Assembly (NCBI RefSeq): GCF_002797895.1
Contig: NZ_PGES01000001.1
Location: forward strand, 3,534,001 to 3,598,000
DNA: 64,000 bases
Direction: 5' to 3'
DNA from: Janthinobacterium sp. 67
GTDB taxonomy: Bacteria > Pseudomonadota > Gammaproteobacteria > Burkholderiales > Burkholderiaceae_D
Shown here: piece after piece, positions 46,966 through 55,782 of the stretch
Layout of the letters: the number at the start of each line of letters is the position of its first letter
Position numbering within the stretch: the stretch's first letter is position 1
Notes under the pieces: generated by a model
Databases searched by the model: none
What the model was told of the DNA's origin: nothing
What the model saw: only the letters and a program-made list of their open reading frames with translations
Position numbers and translations under genes: made by a program

Positions 46966-47925
46966 CTACGATGCGGGGGCCACTGGAATGAATTTATGAG
47001 TTTGGTAAGGGCCATCAGCCCTATTCTCGATCTGATGCCTAAAACCTGCAGTCCAAGACCGATACTGTTCTGCCAGCTCCGCTATTCGTACTGGATCATC
47101 GCCAGTAAAAATATATTTTTCCGCCATCACCACTGTACGACGATTAAACTCGCGCACTTCGTCTGATGTCGCCTGCAATTCGGCATGCGATCCTGGGCAA
47201 TTGTCCAACTGTATCAGAAGCCGACTGGTCAGGGGCAATGACACTTGTATGCCCATAGTGGAAGGGCCAGCACCGCGATGGCGATACTGCAGGTCCGCAT
47301 GGTAGAGCGCCACAGGTTGATCCGACGTAACAAAGGACTCACCAAAAGGCGCTTGGTACAAGGTCATGCGCATTTGATAGAAAATCTTCAGGATATCTTT
47401 GTCGAAAGCTGATTTAAGCATGACGCGCAGGCACTCAGCATTCGTAATCTCTACAACGATGTTTTTTGCGATCAATGCTTTTTCATAACCCGTAGGTCGT
47501 GAAGGAAGTTGCCCCCTACGTTCGAGTTCCCGTAGTTGAACCATCAGTACCGCTTGTTTTGAGCTATCGACATGGTCTTTCATCGCGGGAATACGCATGC
47601 GCATCAACGCTAAAAAATCGACCAAATCTCGCCTCGTCTCTGGTGCCCTTATGCCATGGAGTTGCACTTCTTTCAGCACAGTATTCTGGTAGCCCTCAAG
47701 ACCAGCCAAGGATTTTTCAAGAAATTGCGGATCCTTCACGCCCTCGATGTCGTTTGTATGAAAGTTTCGAAGATAGCCCACACTGTCAACCGTGCCTGGA
47801 ACAACAAGTGATTTCTTCTTATAAATCTGAAAGATCGCGCACTGATTGGGCGAAAAACCGCGTAGATAAAACTGCGGCAGATAATGATGCTTTATCGGCT
47901 GATTGGGCTTTTTGGACGGATTCAT
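46966..47925 (-). CDS. DUF4238 domain protein
   Basis: 319 aa, cytoplasmic, no TM. N-terminal HHYLPQFYLRGFS is the signature of DUF4238 (his-rich opening found in many mobile-element and defence-island proteins). The later FVTSDQPVALYHADLQYRH motif is also typical of the family. Function unknown. It overlaps the EamA gene stop by 4 bp, so the two are one operon reading toward the tni genes. Confidence 0.8.
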   Translation of the reverse strand: MNPSKKPNQPIKHHYLPQFYLRGFSPNQCAIFQIYKKKSLVVPGTVDSVGYLRNFHTNDIEGVKDPQFLEKSLAGLEGYQNTVLKEVQLHGIRAPETRRDLVDFLALMRMRIPAMKDHVDSSKQAVLMVQLRELERRGQLPSRPTGYEKALIAKNIVVEITNAECLRVMLKSAFDKDILKIFYQMRMTLYQAPFGESFVTSDQPVALYHADLQYRHRGAGPSTMGIQVSLPLTSRLLIQLDNCPGSHAELQATSDEVREFNRRTVVMAEKYIFTGDDPVRIAELAEQYRSWTAGFRHQIENRADGPYQTHKFIPVAPAS

Positions 47926-49010
47926 AAATGGTCGTGCCGATGGTGAATATCAGGGTAATGGGGATGCGCATGGCGCAACGGCACATGTTGATGCGCATGC
48001 ACATGCGGTTCCTTGCCATCCCAACTGTCGTCATGCGTGTGCTGGTGATGGGCATCGTGGCTGTGCGCGTGCGTGTGGAACATCGGCTCATGCTCATGAT
48101 CGTGCTCATGCTTTTCCGTCAAATGCAGCCAAATACCGGTGGCCATCAATGCTGCGGCTAGCCAGAACAACGGCCCGGGAATATCGCCCAGCATGAACAG
48201 CGAGATGACCGCGCCGACAAATGGCGCCGCCGAGAAATAAGCGCCTGTGCGGGCCGTCCCCAGATACCGCAAAGCCAGCACGAACATGACAAGACTCAAT
48301 CCATATCCGCAAAAACCGACCAATCCCGCACTCAGGGAGATGCTGACGCCGGGCAAGGTGTAACCCAGGGCCAGGGCGATGGCCAGGTTGACGGAACCGG
48401 CCACCAGTCCCTTCAGGCCTGCAATTTGCAAGGCATCGCTGGCCGACACCTTGCGCGTCAGGTTGTTGTCAATGCCCCAGCACAGACAGGCGCCGACTAT
48501 GGCGATCGCCCCCCAAGGCACGCCAAGCTTGGGCACTTGTTCCCACGACAGCAGGATGCCGGCGGCGACGATCAGCAGCATGCCGATGAAAATGCGGCGG
48601 TCGAAATTTTCCTTGAAGACGAACCAGGCAAGCATCGCTGTGAGTACGCCCTCGATATTGAGCAGTAACGAAGCCGAAGATGCGGGCGTGAGCGTCAGGC
48701 CAAACATCAGCAGGACGGGCCCGGCAATGCCGCCGAAGGCGATCGCCCCCGCAAGCCAGGGCAGATCCGCGCCCGTTAATGTTGCCGGCTTGTCCTGACT
48801 GTTGCGGGTGAGCACGGCGCGCACCACGAAGCAAGCCAGCAAGCCCAGTCCGCTGCCCAGGTACAGCATGCCAGCCAGAGTCACGGGAGCGACCTGCCCT
48901 ACCAGCGTTTTGGCAAAGGGCGTGCTGGCGCCAAACAGGGCTGCCGCCAGCAAGGCATACACGACACCTTGATGCGTGCTGTGACTGGTTGAAGACGATG
49001 AAGAAGTCAT
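47922..49010 (-). CDS. EamA/DMT-family transporter with His-rich cytoplasmic or periplasmic tail
   Basis: 362 aa, ten predicted TM helices in two EamA repeats (VVYALLAAALFGASTPFAKTLVG at residues 16-38). The last 64 residues hold 23 His in alternating HxH runs (HTHAHSHDAHHQHTH; HVHAHQH; HRHDHL), a likely metal-binding segment. It is divergent from chrB across a 228-bp gap and overlaps DUF4238. A metal-cation or metal-complex role is plausible; chromate itself is an anion, so the tail suggests a second metal. Start 49010 gives MTSSSSSTSHST. Confidence 0.85.
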   Translation of the reverse strand: MTSSSSSTSHSTHQGVVYALLAAALFGASTPFAKTLVGQVAPVTLAGMLYLGSGLGLLACFVVRAVLTRNSQDKPATLTGADLPWLAGAIAFGGIAGPVLLMFGLTLTPASSASLLLNIEGVLTAMLAWFVFKENFDRRIFIGMLLIVAAGILLSWEQVPKLGVPWGAIAIVGACLCWGIDNNLTRKVSASDALQIAGLKGLVAGSVNLAIALALGYTLPGVSISLSAGLVGFCGYGLSLVMFVLALRYLGTARTGAYFSAAPFVGAVISLFMLGDIPGPLFWLAAALMATGIWLHLTEKHEHDHEHEPMFHTHAHSHDAHHQHTHDDSWDGKEPHVHAHQHVPLRHAHPHYPDIHHRHDHL

Positions 49011-49209
49011 GCCATGCTTTCGTGGTGTGTCGTTCTGCCTTGTCTGCCAGTATGCACGATCTGGCACACGCTGGCTTTGCGGCCCTCACATGCGGACCGG
49101 TGCGGGCCGCATGATAGTTAAACTGAAGACAAGGTCGGCGTTGGCCAGATTTGTGCCAGTAAAGTAATATCGACTCAATATTTAGTAATGAAGTCTACAT
49201 TTCTTGTAA

Positions 49210-49227
49210 ATATCATTACCATGATAT
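49210..49227. promoter_or_regulatory. Palindromic operator upstream of chrB
   Basis: ATATCAT-TACC-ATGATAT, perfect 7-bp arms, 11 bp before the chrB ATG at 49239. The position would block transcription or translation start. ChrB is a chromate-responsive regulator in other systems, so it may bind here. Confidence 0.6.
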
Positions 49228-49238
49228 ATGCTGCGATC

Positions 49239-50216
49239 ATGAAAACCATTCCTCAAAATTGGCTGCTGCTCGTTGTGAGCCTGCCGACCGATAGCGCGAC
49301 CGCCAGAATGCGCATTTGGCGTGCTTTGAAAAACCTGGGTTGCGGTGCATTGCGCGACGGCGCCTACCTGCTGCCCGACCGCGCTGCACAACAGCAACAG
49401 TTGAGCGAACTGGCAGCGGAAACCTTGCGTGAAGGCGGTAGCGCCTGGCTATTGACAGTCCAGGCCCAGTCCAAAAGCGATAACGAAGCATATTGCAGCC
49501 TGTTTGACCGCAGCGCCGAAATGACCCAGTTTGTCGAGGCACTCACGCGCATGCGCCGCACGCTGGATGGACTTGCACCGGCGGACATCAACCGTGCTTT
49601 GCGCAAGTTGCGGCGCGAGTACGATGCCCTGTGCGCCACCGATTATTTTCCCTCACAAGCCAGCGCGCTCACGCAGGCAGCCTGGATGGACTTTGTCCAC
49701 GTGGCCGAAGCCTTGCTCTCGCCCGGAGAACCTGAAGCCACCAACGCGCAGATCGTTCTGCTCGATGCCGCTGCGTTCCAGGGGCGCCTTTGGGCCACCC
49801 GGCGCCACCTGTGGGTCGACCGCGTGGCCAGCGCATGGCTGATTCAACGTTTTATCGATCCGCAAGCCCACTTTATATGGCTGGACAAGCCAGCGGACTG
49901 CCCGCCAGATGCACTGGGTTTTGATTTTGACCAAGCCAGTTTCACCCACGTCGGCGACCGCGTGACATTTGAAGTGCTGCTGGCCAGTTTTGGGCTGGGT
50001 CACGATACTGGCCTTCTGCGTCTCGGTGCCATGGTGCACACGCTGGATGTCGGCGGCACCTTTGTGCCGGAGGCGAGCGGCTTCGAGGCCATGCTCAGTG
50101 GCGCGCGCCAACGCGCCAAGGACGACGACCAGTTGCTGCAAGAGATCAGCCTGGTACTCGATGCCCTGTATCAGCACTTTTCCTCTGAACCGCAGGCTCC
50201 CGCATTGCCGGCCTAA
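49239..50216 (+). CDS. chrB: ChrB, chromate-resistance regulator
   Basis: 325 aa. ChrB N-terminal domain (about 10-110: WLLLVVSLPTDSATARMRIWRALKNLGCGALRDGAYLLPD) and a C-terminal chromate-resistance domain (about 160-310: RHLWVDRVASAWLIQRFIDPQAHFIWL; FTHVGDRVTFEVLL). ChrB is a chromate-sensing repressor of chrA in other bacteria. First gene of chrB-chrA; 10 bp to chrA. Start 49239 lies just after the palindrome; an upstream in-frame start (49188) would span the palindrome. Confidence 0.9.
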   Translation: MKTIPQNWLLLVVSLPTDSATARMRIWRALKNLGCGALRDGAYLLPDRAAQQQQLSELAAETLREGGSAWLLTVQAQSKSDNEAYCSLFDRSAEMTQFVEALTRMRRTLDGLAPADINRALRKLRREYDALCATDYFPSQASALTQAAWMDFVHVAEALLSPGEPEATNAQIVLLDAAAFQGRLWATRRHLWVDRVASAWLIQRFIDPQAHFIWLDKPADCPPDALGFDFDQASFTHVGDRVTFEVLLASFGLGHDTGLLRLGAMVHTLDVGGTFVPEASGFEAMLSGARQRAKDDDQLLQEISLVLDALYQHFSSEPQAPALPA

Positions 50217-50226
50217 AGGATCCTCC

Positions 50227-51411
50227 ATGAAGATAATTGACGCCCAACCAGTTCGTGCCAGCTACACGCTATGGCAGATGATCGTGTACATGTTGCGCCT
50301 GGGCAGCCTGGGCTTCGGCGGACCAATTGCGCTGGTGGGCTATATGCACCGCGACTTGGTCGAGCAGCGCGGCTGGATTACGGAGGCCGACTACAAGGAA
50401 GGCCTGGCGCTGGCGCAGATCGCGCCAGGCCCGCTTGCCGCGCAGCTGGGGATCTATATGGGCTACGTCCATTACCGGCTGCTCGGCGCCACCCTGGCCG
50501 GCCTGGCGTTCGTACTGCCATCGTTTTTCATGGTCGTCGCGCTGGGCTGGGCGTACATGCGCTTTGGCGGCCTATCCTGGATGCAGGCCGTGTTTTATGG
50601 TGTGGGTGCGGCAGTGATCGGCATCATTGCCATCAGCGCCAGGAAGCTGACGATCAAAAGCATCGGCAAGGATAAATTGCTGTGGGCCATCTACCTGTTG
50701 CTCGCCGGCGTGACCATCGTCACCGAATCCGAGGTGGCTTGGCTGTTTATCGCGGCCGGCGTGCTGGTGTGGCTGGTGCGCGCCCCGCCAAAGGGCCTCA
50801 TGAAAGGCGGCGGCTTGCAGGCGATCGGCATGGCACAGCTGCCAGCGGCACCGGGCATATGGGGCGTGGTGGATGTGTCGCAGTTGACGCAAATCGGCAT
50901 CTTCTTTGCCGAAGCGGGTGCCTTTGTGTTCGGTTCAGGCCTTGCCATTGTGCCGTTCCTGTATGGCGGTGTGGTCACCGAGCACCATTGGCTGACCGAC
51001 AGGCAGTTTGTGGACGCCGTCGCCGTCGCCATGATCACCCCAGGGCCCGTCGTCATCACCGTCGGCTTTATCGGCTACCTGATCGCCGGTTTCCCAGGCG
51101 CCGCTGTGGCGGCCCTGGCCACCTTCATCCCCTGCTATCTGTTTACCGTGATTCCAGCACCGTACTTTAAAAAATACGGCAAGTTGCCAGGTGTGCTGGC
51201 CTTCGTGGACGGTATCACCGCCGCCGCCATCGGCGCCATCACCGGCTCGGTGATCGTCATCGCCAAACGCTCAATCATTGACATCCCGACTGCCTTGATC
51301 GCCGTGGCCGCCATGGTGCTGTTGTGGAAGTTCAAAAAGTTGCCGGAGCCCGTCGTGGTGGCCACCGCTGCCGTGGCGGGTCTGCTGATTTATCCATTGC
51401 TGCATCACTAA
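50227..51411 (+). CDS. chrA: ChrA chromate efflux transporter
   Basis: 394-aa inner-membrane protein of the long-chain CHR family, two homologous halves with about ten TM helices. The signature GFGGP (first half) and the AQIAPGPLAAQLG / ITPGPVVITVG pair are diagnostic. It exports chromate using the proton-motive force. GGATCCTCC precedes the ATG. Confidence 0.95.
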   Translation: MKIIDAQPVRASYTLWQMIVYMLRLGSLGFGGPIALVGYMHRDLVEQRGWITEADYKEGLALAQIAPGPLAAQLGIYMGYVHYRLLGATLAGLAFVLPSFFMVVALGWAYMRFGGLSWMQAVFYGVGAAVIGIIAISARKLTIKSIGKDKLLWAIYLLLAGVTIVTESEVAWLFIAAGVLVWLVRAPPKGLMKGGGLQAIGMAQLPAAPGIWGVVDVSQLTQIGIFFAEAGAFVFGSGLAIVPFLYGGVVTEHHWLTDRQFVDAVAVAMITPGPVVITVGFIGYLIAGFPGAAVAALATFIPCYLFTVIPAPYFKKYGKLPGVLAFVDGITAAAIGAITGSVIVIAKRSIIDIPTALIAVAAMVLLWKFKKLPEPVVVATAAVAGLLIYPLLHH

Positions 51412-51415
51412 CCGA

Positions 51416-51787
51416 ATGAAACGGAAAGCTATCTGCCTCGGACTGGTAATGGCCTTCTCTGCAAGTGCCACCGCCAGGCCGTCCGCTACACACCGCGTCG
51501 TTGATGAAGGTGCGTTACGCGCCATGTTTGCCGGCCATGCGTTGAGCGACGGTACGCATTACACCTACCAATTCCAGCGCGACGGCAGCTTGACCGGTGC
51601 TGAAATGGGCCGCGACGTACAGGGCCGCTGGCAAGTCATGGCACACAGCATGTGCCTGAGCTGGATTAAACCTGTCGGGAAACGTGAATGCTACGAAGTG
51701 CGTATGGCAGGCGGCGAAGTTCAATTATCTCGGAGTGGTCGCGAGATGTACTTTGGAACCCTAGCGCGGCTCATCGCCCCGGCGTAA
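51416..51787 (+). CDS. Small periplasmic protein of the chromate block
   Basis: 123 aa with a signal peptide (MKRKAICLGLVMAFSASATA). It starts 4 bp after chrA stops, so it is translationally linked. A beta-rich core (THYTYQFQRDGSLTG, QGRWQVMAHSMCLSWIKPVGKRECYEVRMAGG) has two Cys that could form a disulfide. I do not recognise the family; similar small periplasmic proteins (DUF995-like) follow chr genes in other operons. Confidence 0.65.
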   Translation: MKRKAICLGLVMAFSASATARPSATHRVVDEGALRAMFAGHALSDGTHYTYQFQRDGSLTGAEMGRDVQGRWQVMAHSMCLSWIKPVGKRECYEVRMAGGEVQLSRSGREMYFGTLARLIAPA

Positions 51788-51910
51788 GCGGCGCCGAGGG
51801 GCCTGGATGCACAAATTTATAGTCTGCTCGCTAGGGCTCGCGGTTCTTGTTGGTCCTGTCAGCCTGAGCGTGGCCGATTCATGTAGTACTCATTTTTGAG
51901 GAGAAACACA

Positions 51911-52474
51911 ATGTCACATCAATATTGTCGGAAATTGGGCTTGGTCGCGTTGCTTGCCATGAGCATGGGGGCACTGCACGCCGAACCACAGGAAAATCTG
52001 CTTGCCGCCTTGGGCAAGGGCAAGCTGACGCTGTTGGATGGGGTACGTCAGGCGAACAAGGATGGCGGCGTGGCGCTGTCGGCCAAGTTCGAGTTCGATG
52101 ACGCCGGCAAGTTGTCGCTGTCAGTGTACTCGGCTGGCAAGGGCCTGGGCGCTGCGCCTGACGAGAACATCCTGCAAGAACTCTCTGGCAGCCCCGAACA
52201 AAGCCAATGGAAGCCCGAAGTTGAAGTGTTCAAGGATGCGCCGCATATCGCGCGCTCGTCGGAGCAATTAACTTTGCTGTCATTAACGCGGGTAAGCCTG
52301 GCGGATCTGATCGCTAAAGCGCAAAAAGCACAGCCTGGAACGGTCTATTCAGTAACACCGGGCATCAAGCAGCACAAGCCTGTCGCTCAAGTACTGGTCG
52401 CCAACGGCAGAAAAGTCACCGAGCTGACCTACAGCCTGCTCAACGGAGCGCTGATGGATACGCGACATCAGTGA
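51911..52474 (+). CDS. Periplasmic protein, PepSY-like
   Basis: 187 aa with signal peptide (GLVALLAMSMGALHA). Two alpha-beta repeats such as LLDGVRQANKDGGVALSAKFEFDDAGKLSLSVY and VLVANGRKVTELTYSLLNG resemble PepSY domains. GGAG lies 10 bp before the ATG. Part of the chr transcription unit, role unknown; it might buffer metal or oxidative stress in the periplasm. Confidence 0.55.
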   Translation: MSHQYCRKLGLVALLAMSMGALHAEPQENLLAALGKGKLTLLDGVRQANKDGGVALSAKFEFDDAGKLSLSVYSAGKGLGAAPDENILQELSGSPEQSQWKPEVEVFKDAPHIARSSEQLTLLSLTRVSLADLIAKAQKAQPGTVYSVTPGIKQHKPVAQVLVANGRKVTELTYSLLNGALMDTRHQ

Positions 52475-52537
52475 TTGAAGGGGACCGCGCGCCAGTTTGC
52501 GCCGGTCACCGACTAATGCAACGCAAAGGAGTCCGCA

Positions 52538-53260
52538 ATGTCATCATCACGCCGCCAATTCATGCAAGCATCCGCCGCCGTAGGCGCCGGAATCGTTGCC
52601 GCACAGTTGCCCAACGCAACTGCCAAAGAAGGGAGCCATACCATGGACCAGTTGACCGATGCCAGCGGAAAGTATGCGGTGGGGCCGCTACCGTTTTCCT
52701 ATGATGCGCTAGAACCGGTGATCGACGCTAAGACCGTCGAACTGCACTACAATTTTCACCACAAGCCGGCGGTTGCGGCGGCCAACAAGGCCGAAGAGGC
52801 ATTGGCCAAGGCGCGCGAGAGCGGTGATTTCAGCCTGGTAAAACACTATGAGAAGGAACTGGCCTTCCAGTTATCCAGTCATCTGTTGCACACAATCTAC
52901 TGGTCGAATTTGTCCGGCAAGGGTGGCCAGCCGGCTGGGATGCTGGCCAAGGCGATCAATACCGAATTCGGTTCCTACGACAAGTTCAAGGCGCACCTGA
53001 TCGCGGCGAGCACGGCGGTAGAGGCATCGGGCTGGGGCATGCTGGCATACCACCCAGGCACAAAAAAGCTGATGATTTTGCAGTGTGAGAACCATCAAAA
53101 GCTCACCGCCTGGGGCGTCCAGCCGTTGTTGCTGCTGGATGTGTTCGAACACGCCTACTACCTGAAATATCAGAACCGCCGCGCCGAATATCTGAACAAC
53201 TTGTTCACAATCATCAATTGGGACAACGTGGCTGCACGTTTCGATGCCGCCCGCGCATGA
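52538..53260 (+). CDS. chrC: Tat-exported iron/manganese superoxide dismutase-like protein (ChrC)
   Basis: 240 aa. Twin-arginine signal SRRQFMQASAAVGAG at the N-terminus. SodFM fold with metal ligands H70, H118, D201, H205 (last two in LLDVFEHAYYLKY). The gateway Tyr of E. coli SodB (Tyr34) is Ala78 here, in HHKPAVAAAN, and SodB Gln69 falls at Ser114, so the second shell is atypical. ChrC-type SODs in chromate operons are thought to remove superoxide made during Cr(VI) reduction. AAAGGAG precedes the ATG. Activity with the altered shell is uncertain. Confidence 0.85.
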   Translation: MSSSRRQFMQASAAVGAGIVAAQLPNATAKEGSHTMDQLTDASGKYAVGPLPFSYDALEPVIDAKTVELHYNFHHKPAVAAANKAEEALAKARESGDFSLVKHYEKELAFQLSSHLLHTIYWSNLSGKGGQPAGMLAKAINTEFGSYDKFKAHLIAASTAVEASGWGMLAYHPGTKKLMILQCENHQKLTAWGVQPLLLLDVFEHAYYLKYQNRRAEYLNNLFTIINWDNVAARFDAARA

Positions 53261-53270
53261 GGAGAGCATC

Positions 53271-53726
53271 ATGCAATGGATCACCCGAGAACACCCTAAA
53301 ATCGATCGCATAGCCTGTCCGTGGCTAATCGAGCGCTTTGTCGACCAAGAGGCGGAGTTCTTGTACGTGCCCGCCGGTGAGGTACTACGCCTAGCTGCGG
53401 AAACGGGAGCGATCCCATATGACGTACCGGACGTGGAGTTAACCCATGTCGGCGAGTTGTGTAGTTTCGACGCGTTTCTGGAAAAGTACAAGCTGACCGA
53501 TCCCGCTCTGCAGAAACTTGCCGTTATCGTGCGCGGCGCCGACACCGCGAGGTTGGATCTGAGTCCGCAGTCGGCCGGGCTATACGCACTCTCGTTGGGC
53601 TTGTCGAAGGTGTTTTCCGATGACCATGACATGCTGCGGCATGGCCTGGTGATGTATGACGCCTTGTATGCGTGGTGCCGTGACTGCCAGGGTGAAACGC
53701 ACAACTGGCCACCTAACATGAACTGA
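53271..53726 (+). CDS. ChrB C-terminal-domain protein (chromate resistance)
   Basis: 151 aa, consists only of the Chrome_Resist domain: ITREHPKIDRIACPWLIERFVDQEAEFLYVP at the N-terminus and DMLRHGLVMYDALYAWC at the end, homologous to the C-terminal half of the chrB product at 49239. GAGGAG lies 7-12 bp upstream. Stand-alone copies of this domain are frequent in chr operons (sometimes called chrF or chrB2). It is the last gene of the block. Confidence 0.85.
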   Translation: MQWITREHPKIDRIACPWLIERFVDQEAEFLYVPAGEVLRLAAETGAIPYDVPDVELTHVGELCSFDAFLEKYKLTDPALQKLAVIVRGADTARLDLSPQSAGLYALSLGLSKVFSDDHDMLRHGLVMYDALYAWCRDCQGETHNWPPNMN

Positions 53727-54062
53727 AAAAGTAGTGGTCCGGCGGAATGAATTGACACTGGAGGCTTACCGCTGCAGCGTCACGCGTTCCGATCCGGTCC
53801 TCGGTACGGCCTGGAACGTGAAAGTCGGTCTTGTTACATAGCGCTGACGCGATGGTGTAGGTATGATTAGTGATATCCATTTCCCCATGTAAATCACTAT
53901 CTGCTTTGATGAGAATAATCACATGCCCGAGTGAGCGCCACGATTCAGTTTAAGATCACTTCAAATCCCAATTCCTTAGTCGGAAGGTCATCTTGACGTT
54001 TACTGTAACGGTGAGATTTTTTGATGTTTTGTACTTCTCTTTTCGTATGCATTACTTAAACG
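53727..54062. other. Junction between chromate block and conflict module (336 bp)
   Basis: No gene seen. The stretch is lower in G+C toward its right end (TTTTTTGATGTTTTGTACTTCTCTTTTCG near 54008-54045), where a promoter for the 54063 gene may lie. It marks the border of the two cargo parts and may contain fusion debris; I recognise no IS ends. Confidence 0.55.
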
Positions 54063-54569
54063 ATGAAACCAGCTGACTTCAAAACTATTGTAGAACGTTG
54101 CTCGACTTTAGGCTTAACGATTTCGCAGGCCCAACTCATGGCCCACGCAGGGGAAGGCTTTGGCCCATTAGATCTTCCACATGTGCTGGGTCTAAACCCG
54201 ATTACCATGGCCCCCTTGAAGCCCAGAAAGTGGCTTTGGATGGCAGCGCAGACATGCAGCGTAAGCTACCGAAAAACACTCACACCAGAAACTTTGCTTA
54301 GTATTCTGACGACCGGTGATGTACCTAAAGAAAATGTTTCCAATATCGTACATCTCCTTCAAGAGGCGCCGGTTCAAAATGTAGTGATGGCTGTGGAACA
54401 AGCTGCACAACAGAGTGGCTTACCTGCAGAATTTCTGTGGCGAAACCTGAAGCGGATAGCTTCAATTTGGCAGTGCCATCGCCTGTTCCCGTTGCCGCCT
54501 ACTGAATCGCCGCGAGTCAAGGATACACACTCGCCCCATAATCCTAGGCAAAGGAGTAGCCATAAATAA
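54063..54569 (+). CDS. Hypothetical protein
   Basis: 168 aa, cytoplasmic. Mostly helical with a hydrophobic patch (KPRKWLWMAAQTCSVSYRKTL) and a C-terminal Pro/Ser/His-rich tail. I do not recognise the family. It converges with the MBL gene at 54668. It may be part of the conflict module or a separate cargo gene; no ribosome-binding site is obvious upstream. Base composition is lower in G+C than the chr block. Confidence 0.55.
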   Translation: MKPADFKTIVERCSTLGLTISQAQLMAHAGEGFGPLDLPHVLGLNPITMAPLKPRKWLWMAAQTCSVSYRKTLTPETLLSILTTGDVPKENVSNIVHLLQEAPVQNVVMAVEQAAQQSGLPAEFLWRNLKRIASIWQCHRLFPLPPTESPRVKDTHSPHNPRQRSSHK

Positions 54570-54667
54570 TGAAAATCGGTACACCGAAAACAGGAGGTGC
54601 GGGGCAGTGCTCGCGAACCCAACGGGCACGCCATTGGCAGCAGGAAACTGTGAACAGTACGTCACAC

Positions 54668-55738
54668 TCATCCCTCTTGATCTTCGGGGTAATCTGCTTG
54701 AGGAATTGATACCCAGCCATCGCGTTTAATACCAGCACCAAAGCGAATATTTTTGCTTTCGGTTGCCGCCCAGTGTCCGCCACGATGCAACACAGCACGA
54801 ATTACTGACTTTCGTGGATGATCCTCATCGGCCTTGGCTGAACTGCATATGGCATTCCATGCGTGCTGATCAGGCATCTTATCCAGCCGTGGACCAAGCA
54901 ACTGATCCAGAATCTCAGTTGAAACATTATGGCGCCCGCCGTGATGAGGTACTTGAAAATACCGAATGCCTGGTAGCATGAGTCCAGCAAATGGCGCATA
55001 GTCAATGACTTCTTGTAGCGCTTCACGTCCTGCATCGCCAGTCAACAGGACGCGATGGCCATTTAGGACCGCTGTCTGTACGACGCTCATTTCGTTCTCG
55101 CGACTGGTAGGGGCGGGCGGAAAATACTCATCACCCCAAAAGGACTTAATGTAAGCAGTCGCCGCTTCCACTACGTGGAATATGCTACCCAGAACGCCAT
55201 CAAAGATATTTTCTTCCACAGCTTCTGGTGTTCTATCTGAATCCACAATCAACTCACAGTAGCGGTCAAGTGTAGGTGCCATCACCAGGAATGGCCCAAT
55301 ACTCTGTCCTTGAAGAGGTGCATGAATTGGAATTCCCTTGGCAACGGCGATATCCTCAAGCATCGCTGTAGCATCGTAGATGGAGCGCAACTTGCGTCGC
55401 AGTGCCTCGACTGATTCATAGTTTTCAAAATGGTCAATTAAGCGATCCGCGTAAATCCACGGCCTGTTGATCCAGAGATTGCGAACCGTGCACTGCTCCA
55501 GAACCTTCCTCAACCCGTTTGCATGGTCACGATCAGGGTGCGTGAGGATCACATTGTCGATGACGGTTGTTCCATAGTAGGTTTTCAGATGTTCAACGAT
55601 CTGATCCCCCGTATCCAGATACCCTCCATCAACAACGTGTACGCCGGCAGTGCCATTCACGGAATAACGCAGCGCAATTGCGTCGCCACTCTTTGCCGTT
55701 TCGACACCAAGAAAGTCAATCTCGAAATAGTCAGCCAT
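54668..55738 (-). CDS. ComEC/Rec2-type metallo-beta-lactamase-fold hydrolase (MBL-2)
   Basis: 356 aa, no signal peptide, no TM. MBL motifs: HPDRDH with H67, D69, D71 and H72; later VLLTGDAG and a PHHGG motif. It resembles the nuclease/hydrolase domain of ComEC, usually periplasmic there but here cytoplasmic. The final residues are PEDQEG, ending in Gly. Third gene of the E2-E1-JAB operon, 44 bp downstream of it. Substrate unknown; nucleic acid or a nucleotide is plausible. Confidence 0.82.
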   Translation of the reverse strand: MADYFEIDFLGVETAKSGDAIALRYSVNGTAGVHVVDGGYLDTGDQIVEHLKTYYGTTVIDNVILTHPDRDHANGLRKVLEQCTVRNLWINRPWIYADRLIDHFENYESVEALRRKLRSIYDATAMLEDIAVAKGIPIHAPLQGQSIGPFLVMAPTLDRYCELIVDSDRTPEAVEENIFDGVLGSIFHVVEAATAYIKSFWGDEYFPPAPTSRENEMSVVQTAVLNGHRVLLTGDAGREALQEVIDYAPFAGLMLPGIRYFQVPHHGGRHNVSTEILDQLLGPRLDKMPDQHAWNAICSSAKADEDHPRKSVIRAVLHRGGHWAATESKNIRFGAGIKRDGWVSIPQADYPEDQEG

Positions 55739-55782
55739 ACATCCCTCTCGTTTTATACCAACAAATTGCTATTTGTCTGTCC

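Noticed and set aside
53727..54062. Insertion-sequence remnant between cargo parts
   Set aside because: Composition shift is suggestive, but no inverted terminal repeats, direct repeats or transposase fragment could be recognised.
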